Source: Pseudomonadota bacterium
GTDB taxonomy: Bacteria; Pseudomonadota; Alphaproteobacteria; Rhizobiales; MH13
Direction: 5' to 3'
DNA: 64,000 bases
Assembly: GCA_039024915.1 (NCBI GenBank)
Contig: JBCCPK010000002.1
Location: 558,001-622,000, forward strand
Below are positions 31,701 through 33,162 of this stretch, piece by piece. Within the stretch, counting starts at the first letter, position 1, and each line of letters opens with the position of its first letter. Below the pieces are notes generated by a model, which saw nothing but the letters and a program-made list of their open reading frames with translations, ran no database searches and was not told the DNA's origin. Made by a program: the position numbers and the translations under genes.

Positions 31701-32973
31701 TGACGGTCGCGGTGACCGTCTCGATCCCATCTGGGGTCTCGGTGATGAAATCGATGGTGAATGAATTCTGTTGGAAGAGGCCCAGGAAACCCGGTTCCAG
31801 ATCATCGGTCGGCAGCGTGTATTGCAGTTGCAGCTGGAATACGTTTTGACTGTCTTCCGTCTCCAGCTCCAGCACATAAGAGTCGTTCTCGCGCGTGCCA
31901 TTGACGATCGAAAAGCCATCTGGAGTGGTCACGATAGCCGCTTGTGCGACAAAGCCGTCGGACGGCATGTCAACAACAATGTCGAGGACGCGTGTGAAGG
32001 TGCCCGCAGCAAAGAACTCCGGGTCCTCAGCGTAGATGACATCGGAGCCGGCCGTGCCATTCAAGGTCTCGACCCCCGCCTGCACGGCGTAGGCGGGATC
32101 TTCATCAGCCGGCGACGCAGCGCCCATGCCCCGCAGTTCTATACCCCCGCTTGGCAGGACGCTTACGCTAGGCCCGACCAGCGAAAGCAGCTCGATCGTT
32201 AGCTCAGCTTGCAGAACGTTTGAGTCATCAACGTCGACTTGCACATTCGCGTTATCATTCACTTGGGGCGTGCCCGGCTGGGTCAGCGGGGCTTCAGAAA
32301 CAGCTTCCTGCGCCTCTTGAGCAGTTGAGGTGTTGGTATTTTCAGCGTTCGCGCGATCCTCAGCTGCACCTGCTTGTTGGATAGGCGTATTAGCGGCAGG
32401 GGCTGGCGGCTGCGGCGGAGCCTGATTGGTGTTCTGATTGTCCTGTTCCGCTTCGGCGACTTCTGAATCGATTGAAGTCACCTGAAAGGTCGGGCGTTCT
32501 TCCACCAGTCGAACATCTTCAATCAGGGCCATGAAGCCCTGGGGATCGAGGCTTTCCTCTGTAAAGTGGATGCGCGGCGGCTGGTTACCCACGACCTGCA
32601 TCGCAAATCCTGGCAAGATGATCCGAGAGCCGTCGTCGAACAGGAGGATGACGTCGACATCGAGGATGACGATGTTGACGATATCCTTGCTGAAGGTGAA
32701 CTGCACGTCGCTGGCGCGCGCAGTGTCAACGACGAGGACTTCACCCTCAAGGGGGCGATCAACCGTGATCTGGTCCAGCGACGCGCGCTGCTCGTCGTTC
32801 TCTTCCGGCTGCTCGCTCTCGGCCGCGTCTTCCGCGTGGTCGGTGGCAGCGGCAGGTTCCGAGGCTTCACCGTCGGCGGGTTGAGCGGCCGGAGTGTCGG
32901 CCTGAGCAAGCTCGAAGCTGTCACCAAACGCGGATTGCGCGGTCGCTTCTATTGGCTCGTCTTGATCAACCAT
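4738..32973 (-). CDS. Giant RTX (hemolysin-type calcium-binding repeat) surface protein, 9,411 aa
   Basis: One uninterrupted 28.2-kb frame. Residues 1-457 are non-repeat: an acidic Ala/Glu-rich start, a compact domain at about 68-165 (containing LLFDDGSRIILPGF, resembling N-terminal domains of other T1SS adhesins), a Pro/Gln/Asn-rich linker at about 175-250, and a beta-rich part. From residue 458 the protein is almost entirely GGxGxD-type nonapeptides arranged in about 80 supermodules. The C-terminal 1,500 residues are a variant region. The last 100 residues lack repeats and end in hydrophobic and small residues (TYTYWSG then IIAQLIVNDVA), as in T1SS secretion signals. Secretion by the neighbouring ABC, HlyD and TolC proteins follows from family knowledge. 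A role as a calcium-stabilised adhesin or surface coat is inferred. The tolC-like gene lies 189 bp upstream on the same strand; the ribosome-binding site before ATG 32973 is weak. Confidence 0.92.
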   Translation of the reverse strand: MVDQDEPIEATAQSAFGDSFELAQADTPAAQPADGEASEPAAATDHAEDAAESEQPEENDEQRASLDQITVDRPLEGEVLVVDTARASDVQFTFSKDIVNIVILDVDVILLFDDGSRIILPGFAMQVVGNQPPRIHFTEESLDPQGFMALIEDVRLVEERPTFQVTSIDSEVAEAEQDNQNTNQAPPQPPAPAANTPIQQAGAAEDRANAENTNTSTAQEAQEAVSEAPLTQPGTPQVNDNANVQVDVDDSNVLQAELTIELLSLVGPSVSVLPSGGIELRGMGAASPADEDPAYAVQAGVETLNGTAGSDVIYAEDPEFFAAGTFTRVLDIVVDMPSDGFVAQAAIVTTPDGFSIVNGTRENDSYVLELETEDSQNVFQLQLQYTLPTDDLEPGFLGLFQQNSFTIDFITETPDGIETVTATVNTGTREVTDEDSAFLINPLTQQAIQILWDVPTGNVINAGAGDDLIYAGAGLDQIDAGAGFDIVDYSFSHSSINVDLLNGVAAGGYAFGDTLTGVEGLVGTAFDDTLTGDAGANSLEGGAGADTLDGGAGIDVANYSTSDTAISVDLAAGTGQGGDAEGDSFANIENLAGSAFDDTLRGDASGNTLSGADGNDTLFGGGGADLLQGGGGDDRLEGGLGADALDGGEGVDLASYADAAGGVAVSLRTGTGSGGAANGDTFTSIEGVAGSAFDDTLELSDAGGVLEGNGGNDTLIGGSGVDDLAGGLGDDTIRAGAGDDTIDGGEGADLIEGGAGADSLAGGLGVDTATYQNSGSGVEIDLSAGTAVGGDATGDSLSDIENLQGSAFADDLSGDSADNRLSGGGGDDRLAGQGGADVLDGGAGQDVADYSTSFGAVTVDLEAVSGVGGDAEGDTYVDVEDVVGSQRSDTLRGDDAGNVLIGDVGNDTLEGRGGADRLDGGVGIDTVTYQSAASGVNVDLATGVNTQGDAEGDTLIGIENLVGSGFDDTLAGDDLASVLEGADGNDTLLGRQGADTLIGGQGSDTASYEGSLAAVNVDLFSGFGVGGDAEGDALIDIENLRGSDRADTLSGDAGANTLQGGMGDDVLVGRAGGDTLDGGQGSDTADYTNSTAAVDIDLDAGIASGGDAQGDTLINVERVVGSIYDDTLVGDGLANTFDGGNGADTLEGGDASDTLRGGAGNDTLEGGLGADVLAGETGVDTATYASSAGAVTIDLAQGVASGGDASGDTITDVENLVGSAFNDTLIGSSQANLLQGGAGNDVLAGGSGQDTLRGGAGDDVIDGGANEDFIDGGGGFDVATYINSNTGVVVDLQSGIGQGGDAQGDQLLNIEEVEGSTLGDTLRGSNADDILSGAAGDDVIEGRQGSDILSGDSGNDRIVGGEGADTLDGGLGTDTLDYSLSNAGVNVDLTAQSATGGHAQGDTIVDFEQVLGSGFNDDLRGTVSANVLVGAAGNDVLVGLGGADELDGGAGTDAVDYSASAGGVTIDLQAGTGVGGDAQGDVLQSIENATGSSLDDTLRGNAQANVLDGGALNDTLIGGEGADTLQGGSGTDTAVYADSFTAVTVDLVAGIGSGGEADGDTLSGIENVVGSALADTITGDAEANDLSGGGSADTLRGGQGNDVLSGQDGDDLLQGGAGGDTLRGGSGSDMVDYSGSSDSVTIDLAAQTASGGEADGDTLSSIESVRGSTNDDVLLGDGGSNTLEGGAGADRLLGGGGADQLDGQGGIDVADYSTSTLAVNVNLQTGLGSDGDAQGDRLTGIENVIGSSNNDVLTGDGLANTLEGGAGQDTLLGAGGNDELIGGLDNDTLTGGAGADSLVGGAGIDTINYTGSTAGVTVNLVTNTATGGDANGDTFSGIENVTGTGFADTLTGDTADNTLSGAVGDDVLIGGAGADALVGDAGNDTLRGGAGADSLVGGTGSDTADYSDANASISIDLSTSVAAGDIATGDTFSSIENLTGGDFADTLTGSGLGNRIEGGDGGDTLSGLGGIDQLFGGLGDDTIEGGSGADTLDGGLGTDTLSYVNSSAGVNVNLQAGTGSGGHAEGDSYSNFEIIVGSGFADTLIGTAGVNTFVGGDGNDFLSGAGGADQLDGGAGSDTVSYADSVGAVSVSLRDETAAGGDALGDVLTAVENLIGSGADDTLIGDAQVNVLTGGGGNDVLDGDIGTDSLQGNSGDDLLIGGAGSDSIDGGLDFDTVDYSGSNAAVTINLLTGSASGGHAQGDLLASIEGAIGSIYADQLTGSNDANTLIGGLGTDTLIGRDGADLLQGQEGDDTLFGGLGADTLDGGSDFDTADYADSASGITIDLVAGTGVGGTADGDAFVSIERIVGSSFADTLIGDTADNDLVGSLGNDVLRGGAGSDILSGGENNDTLEGGGGGDTLLGGLGTDRVDYTGSNAGVTINMDAGVFAGGHATGDVLSSIEEVTGSGFDDVLVGDTESNRLDGGGGNDELTGGRDADILIGGTGTDTAFYSDSLAAVTVNLTSGVGTGGSADGDQLSEIENIVGTALGDTLIGDALANELTGAEGDDTLAGLAGGDALIGGIGNDRADYSLSNAAVTINLTTSVTTGGHAAGDTFSSIEIFRGSGFADQLTGDANANQFEGGLGNDVLSGLGGIDLLFGDGNDDTLIGGAGGDQLDGGTGIDTASYTGSAAVSINLLTGVISGGDAAGDVLTSIENLTGGAQGDILTGNAAANRLDGAEGNDILTGGVGADALIGGDGTDTASYTGSLGGVNVDLTAGTGSLSDAAGDTLTGIEDVLGSLFADTIQGDSANNLLRGNGGSDTLTGLGGTDTLIGDDGNDVLEGGGGADALNGGNNTDRAVYANSAAGVIIDLTAGTGLQGEAQGDVLTSIEDVTGSGFDDDISGNADDNDLDGGGGNDTLSGDGGSDDLDGGAGDDTLIGGAGGDALTGDIGTDTVDYSASTGGVQADLQAGFGIGGDAQGDTYSSIENVIGTSSIDTITGNALDNVLQGGNASDTLSGNAGDDTLEGGQGDDTLTGGSGGDVLDGDIGADTVIYAQSDAGVDIDLGAGTGSGGHAQGDALVDIENVTGSDFNDSLTGDGQNNRLQGLIGADTLVGLGGIDTLIGDQGNDSLTGGAGADQLDGGSGSDTAIYTGSAAITIDLDTGTTSGGDADGDTLTAIENIVGTANDDTLLGDSQINALTGDGGADVLRGRGANDVLDGGAGDDLLEGGAGGDDLRGGADTDTASYEASATGVTIDLATGTGTGGDAQGDTFNSIENVLGSSQSDNLIGDGADNALSGGGQDDVLEGGAGADALDGGTGTDTAVYNRSALGVDVSLDRATGLGGDAQGDTLVSVENLIGSDNADQLEGDGAINDLRGGDGDDTIGGLGGADEIYGEAGDDILQGGAGADRLDGGANTTVGDMASYVDSSGAVVVNLELGTGSGGDAQGDTLVSIENVAGSAQGDTLTGNSGDNELFGNAGADTLAGGEGADRLLGGASNDLLTGGIGSDDLVGGDGVDTANYADAGGAVTVNLGTGTGSGDVAQGDTLATIENLIGSNFNDTLTGDGEDNVLQGAGGADELIGAGGNDQLQGGLGDDTLTGGAGGDTLDGAGGIDTVAYDGSDAAVSVNLTSGAISGGHADGDVLSEIENLRGSAFNDVLVGNVASNILEGGDLNDVLQGRGGADQLIGGDGIDTATYASSGSGVQVNLQTGATSGGDSSGDTFVSIENLTGSANADQLTGDGGANTLNGGAENDVLAGGAGIDTLIGGFGNDTLRGGADGDVMQGGDGVDTVDYAGSLVGVNINFTANTATGGDATGDTFFDVENITGSDQNDVLTGNASANTLLGGLLDDVLSGRGGADTLDGGDGIDTASYEGSLAAVSVDLLNNTVSGGDAGGDTLISIENLTGTDLNDFLFGSNLNNTLTGGEGNDTLEGRAGDDVLVGGLGTDTLSGGSGADDLDGGGGIDTVDFSSALAAVTVNLLTGTGTAGDAAGDTYTDIENIIASGEADTLTGDGNANQILGRGGDDLIVGAGGADDLQGGGGTDTASYAGSTIGVSVSLLTGTGTGGDAQGDTLSGFENLSGSGEDDTLTGNAGNNRLAGEGGDDTLIGGAGGDTLVGGAGTDVASYATSTAAVTVDLGVGTGTGGDATGDTYNSIEQIVGSNLNDTLIGDGAANRFDGGQGNDTLIGAAGADELIGGAGNDTASYAGSAVGVDVTLGGAATGGDAQGDTLTEIENLIGSAEADTLVGDALANTLRGGEGGDTLTGNGGADQLFGDAGDDVLTGGAGADAFDGGANIDTVRYDGSAAAVTVDLATSTGAGGDAAGDTYIRIENVVGSANDDEIIGSTGDNELSGAGGADTLRGGAGLDTLIGGAGNDTLEGGVGADDLQGGGDIDTASYAGSSDAVTVNLATNTGTGGDAQGDSFTSIENLVGSALSDDLTGEAGNNRIDGGDGDDTLAGLAGADELIGGGGNDTVDYTGSDQAVTVSLDDGTAIGGHAAGDTFTSIERVVGSNFADTLTGDADANVLSGGDLNDTLAGLGGADLLQGGDGTDTVSYADSLLGVTADLDQRQGTGGDAQGDGYDSIENLIGSDQSDLLIGDAAVNRLDGGDGNDVLRGLAGGDALIGGAGTDVADYSTAGTGVTVNLGTGGTAGEANGDTYDSVESVTGSAQADSLTGTAGANTIRGGGGADTLIGLAGADTFIGDGGVDTVDYTASDAAVTVDLALNIATGGHAEGDTFSTVENVIGSTEGDSITGTSLANTLSGGDGNDTLRGGDGVDTLRGQDGNDTLEGGAGADDIDGGTGVNTVDYSGSAAGVTVTVGGANTGGDAQGDTLTNIQNVRGSSSVDTLTGDAQVNELFGGGGNDTLAGLAGSDVLDGGGGIDTANYSASTAVQIDLETDTTAGGDAAGDTLVSIERILGSDTEGDTLEGDDDANQLFGQQGDDTLRGRGGADILDGGAGTDTVTYSDSVQGVTVDLEGGSAAGGDAAGDTLLGIENLTGSNAADTLTGDDNANVLLGGDQNDVLDGALGADTLNGGDGIDTADYRNSDLAVQVSLQTNTGTGGDAAGDTLVSIETVRGSAFGDTLTGAATNENLFGEGGADTLVSSLGNDQLDGGAGTDTVDYSGSAAAVIVNLDDGSTSGGDAAGDVLTSIENLIGTGLADQLTGNAIANQIDGGDDNDTLVGLGGDDTLNGDGGNDILIGGQGADAFDGGTGNNTVSYASSATGVLASLLDNVGTAGDAIGDSFTNIQNLTGSAQIDTLVGDANGNILNGGAGNDTLDGQAGADRLVGGGGSDTATYVASDSLVTIDLAAGTGLGGHAQGDELINISNVIGSNFSDSLTGDANANSLFGGALNDTLDGGAGADVLNGEAGNDTVSYQASIGGVTVDLANGSGVGGDAQGDTLIDIENVIGSNLGDTINGTTVANVLEGRGGNDVLSGGLGADTLDGGTETDTADYSDSNAAITIDLTNQANNAGGHAAGDTLTSIEAVVGSAFADTLTGNADGQELRGGANNDLLIGLGGADVLDGDAGFDTVDYSASVDAVTVSLDTGTGVGGDADGDTLNGIERVIGSNAAAGDTIFGNEVANTLEGRAGDDTLRGGLGGDALFGGSGDDLIYGGGGADVINGGADTDTASYDDSGTGLTASLTTNTGTGGDAEGDTFVGIENLTGSQGADTLEGDGLVNRLDGQGDNDLLRGRGGADVIVGGGGVDTVDYSLSTAVTVNLTTNVNTGGEAQGDDISQVENILGSAEADTLTGDAVANILTGGDQNDTLAGLGGSDQLFGGDGIDTADYSASIARVQVNLLSGAGLDGDATGDILNSIENLIGSDGDDILTGNAVVNVLTGGLGADTLEGGVGADTLDGGAGNFDWAQYLGSNAGVTVNLTTGVNTGGHADGDTLIGIERVRGSLFVDDITGDGVANEIEGRGGDDTLRGLAGNDTLFGQDNDDTLIGGDGADILIGGSGTDTADYSDNNVAVQVRTDGIASTGGHAAGDTLNSIEVVIGTNQNDAFTGSDVATEAFFGGDGDDFFEGMGGADAFDGGGGTADEVTYVSSGGGVTVFMDGTAGIGNDAEGDTLTNIEVVTGSGFADNITGTNNDDTINGSNDNDVLTGLDGIDTLDGGGGNDVIDGGDGDDQIQGGLNDDILTGGQGIDTIRGGANNDSLSGGTENDVLFGDGNDDVLLGGEGDDQLFGGDGSWDRLQGGVGADLNDGGTGSRDRVDYTTSDAGVTVDISTPTVGVGGHAQGDTFVGIEGIIGSNFDDDLRGSWIVAGSGNDIVRATAGQVQAVSGEAGDDLFFSDAAEHDINGGADIDTVDYSAATSVMTLRLDGLNSIGTIADGDNLISIERVIGGSDNDIFYGHTAAEEWFEGRDGADTFFSSAGADNYDGGDGTGGGNGWADRVTYSGTVGITINMLDGSLGTGDAAGDTFVNIETIIGTEGGDIMIADNTGMRLVGDLGNDVITGGTGNDILIGWNGDDTIDGGNGDDTIYGQGGADDMDGGAGIDTLHFSLNQEGGAGPNDAINVNLLTGAMSGGWAQGDTIANFENVIAGANDDVITGNNVDNVLTGRAGDDVLAGLVGADTLNGEGGSDTADYSASNAAVDLNLATNTFSGGHADGDTLLGIENLTGSNFNDTLVGTGAANTLDGGQGIDTIDGGAGADEISGGAGNDVITGGAGADEINGNGGFDTVQYLLSGAGVTIDLNNGTGIGGDAEGDTLAGVEAVEGSANDDTLIGNGQINTLIGNDGDDTIEGGALGDTLSGGGNTTVGDTLSYSNSDTAVDVNLGTGAVSGGHAVGDVISGFENLRGSVHDDILTGTGGVNVLTGGDGNDTLAGLGGADVLDGGNNDDTVDYSASAGGVTVDLGGGPGAGGDAQGDTYTSIENIIGSGQTDNLTGDGNANVIDGGGGADVIDGAGGDDFITGGLGGDQIDGGSGTDTVSFEDEAAITLDLTTPGNNTGAAAGDTFTEVEIFIGSDGGADQMTGDASNNELRGLGGTDFLFGLGGEDTLQGGEDNDTLRGGADNDTLQGGEDNDTLIGGAGADVLEGGSGTDTASYLDSGIGLTVDLSNTANSTGDAFGDTYDAIEVIVGSNFNDTLIGTTGVDNLDGGAGDDTVRGGAGADTLAGGLNGGAGDTVDYTGDTAGVSVDLGTNAVSGGHAQGDTISGFENATGGGGNDVLTGDAFANTLSGAGGADSLAGGGGADTLQGGGGNDTLDGGAGADAFEGGGDTDTATYASSTAGVVVDLFNAANSTGDAVGDTFADIERIVGSAQNDTLRASAAGGLELDGGDGDDVIRGNAGTDVLRGGANTDTLTYSADTVGVTVDIGGNTASGGHAQGDTISGFENLIGGAGVDALTGSGAANLIRGQGGGDTIIGLGGADDLQGEAGADIIDGGAQNDTIDGGSENDTLTGGAGDDNLDGGTDTDTAVYAANLTQVSFSIQDDGSNFQALAGAVGLGTDTLVNIEIIDLTDTDLDIQLGTAIGNVLTGTGTGDLLMGAGGNDTLTGNAGIDYLDGGTGNDLIEGGVGGDVLIGGANTDTLSYSLDTTGVNVNLNTGVVSGGDAAGDTISGFENLTGGSGADTLTGTGGANTVRGGVQNDSIAGLGGNDALFGEANDDIITGGAGNDDLDGGSGTDTAAYIGTRDQIDATTDGTTLTINATASGEGTDTLTDVEQIEINAVTHALQTGDNSANVLGGAGSADFIVGGDGNDTLTGGAGDDVLFGNDADDLITGGGGADRMVGGAGTDTVSYAGTASAVTINLASQTVSGAGATGDTISGFENAIGGDVADTITGSGAANDLQGGAGGDTIDGGGGADAIDGGDGNDLLTGGAGDDDIDGGGNTDRAIYSASVTQVGFTAASDGSSVTFNATATGEGTDTLTSIEELSLGGTIFTLGVGDAGNNVITGTAGNDIRLGADGNDTFTDTAGIDIYVGGIGNDVFNEATGDAVDAFIGDGGTDTIVVTSATASTVNLATNSWTYIGGAGSNTIESIENVDASAVSASMNITGSSVANVLTGGSSTDTINGGGGDDTVDGGASSADILNGGEGSDTYLMRGDGILDTVSDSGSSGTDTMQLQNGTGLNFDIANNFSLANNGIEVIDGAAVTGESLVAASSGVAVNWSFTGITLNGVDAITGSEQGDIIGGSAGNDTINGNDGADTIVGGLGGDTINGDGGDDQLAGGAGNDAIDGGAGANDTAVFSGNRANYTATDLGGGITRVVDNRGGSPDGTDTFENVEFFEFADMVVNLPELLSGAINGDANDNTLNGTSGDDIINGLGGNDTITGGGGNDDLDGGTGSSDVAVYDGDAEEFSVDASGSTITVVDNQPGLNGDEGTDTLDGFEIIRFNGVDYNVGSFVTSGTSAAETLIGTSGNDALNGGSGPDVMFGGRGADTLEGDSFNDTLFGGSGNDDLRGDAGSDNLYGGTGDDTLDGGAGTDFLDGGTGTDTVNYFSSSAAVTVNLSTGIGSGGFAAGDTYNSIENIQGSDSFGGDVLTGNGGANVITGNGGDNTMSGLGGNDTLVGSTANDRMEGGAGNDTLDGGPSGNDTAVYSGNLADYTATDIGGGQIQIVDDRGGSPDGTDIVENVDFFEFADQTISTADLLSGAINGDANNNTLNGTSGDDTINGLGGNDTITGGGGNDDIDGGTGTSDVAVYAGDEEEFSVDASGGTITVIDNQPGLNGDEGTDTLDGFEIIRFNGEDFDVSSFDTSGNGSTQTIIGTSGSDSITTNGGDDIVFTGRGNDTIDMNTNDSVRIYAGSGDDVIINSWDTGASYLPTFDGGTGTDTFRYNGGTAPDPRVWDLSTGEITYRGDPRGTISNVENVEILTDGGTVIGDGNDNVLTGGSGNFVHTFTGGGGNDTLDGGGGSNDVAVFAGDRTEFSVDAAGGTITVTDDQTGLNGNEGSDTLTNIERLLFDGINYTVGGFIQTNGGAGNDTIIATSGNDTRSGNDGNDIIFGGRGADTLSGNGDTDVIFGGSGSDILNGGNQNDSLFGGAGDDTLRGGNNDDFLRGGAGDDDLYGDTGNNNLDGEDGSDDYFVSERNTTGDVNINDTGASGTDRIVLLDTNGNDRYNLGNNFSAATGIEEIVGSGVANILEGDGGVPMNWDLTGITLTDVGLIEGTNNNDTIVGSAGADAIDGDFGNDIITGGAGNDILDGEQDIDVANFAGDASEFSVDASGSTITVVDDQGSVNGNEGTDTLDNFETLRFNGVDYDVSTFVTTGGIDNDTVINDSAGSNGISGFAGNDVVFGGRGDDINLNGGTGNDTVFGGSGNDSVFGGGDNDTLYGGTGNDFIDGQGGDNTIFGGAGDDTIDFGGASGDTDVAFAGAGNDTFLIDEDHFINLAADSANGGAGTDTVEIQSSGSLDEAAMVNVLSNIEVIDFTNAGVDVSIDLDASEIQAMTDGSNVLRIEANIGSGDSVGAQTGSGAASIGISSAGSETTYTYWSGAGETGSIIAQLIVNDVA
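6960..8580 (-). repeat. Tandem duplication in the RTX C-terminal region, period 1,050 bp (350 aa)
   Basis: Two blocks of about 570 bp (about 6960-7530 and 8010-8580) align base for base with an offset of 1,050. The stretch ending in gcgccgctgagcag occurs at both positions. Each block encodes a module with EFSVDASG, a strand TITV(V/I)DNQPGLNGDEG, then TDTLDGFEIIRFNG, then nonapeptides and the phrase LLSGAINGDAN. More diverged copies of the first part lie near 6377 and 5505, giving four copies of this module, which is not found in the main array. Confidence 0.75.
9780..31602 (-). repeat. Array of about 79 RTX supermodules (mean about 92 aa, 277 bp)
   Basis: Coding repeat array. Each unit reads: two to six GGxGxDxLxG nonapeptides, then D(T)xxYxxS, a strand xVxVxLxxGxxxGG(D/H)AxGDTL, then xxIENxxGSxxxDxLxGD, and back to nonapeptides. 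Counting the GD(T)xxxIEN element by eye gives 79 in this span and one more near 7690. Units differ in nonapeptide number, so spacing varies. Units are clearly related but diverged; I did not see long runs of identical DNA. An exact count needs a repeat-finding program. Confidence 0.85.
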
Positions 32974-33162
32974 TAACCGACATCCAAACTACACGGACAA
33001 CGCAACGCAACTGAGACCACCTCCATTGGCACCGGCCGACGGACGGGATGAAAAACTGGTCAAATTCGGGCGCAAAAGCCCACAAAACAGGGAATCACAC
33101 CCGGTTGAGCACGGCGTTAAACCGCGATCTTGCGACACGCCCCATTTTGGGACTCGTGTCTG

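Noticed and set aside
4726..31849. Many long plus-strand open frames (for example 4726-5742, 13282-14328 and 22933-24309)
   Set aside because: They lie antisense to the RTX gene and arise from its strict GGxGxD codon periodicity. Their products are the same few residue patterns in mirrored order, without starts, ribosome-binding sites or family motifs.
33134..33160. Hairpin after the tolC-like gene as a terminator
   Set aside because: The stem is imperfect (6 bp plus a bulge) and lacks a T-run on the transcribed strand.
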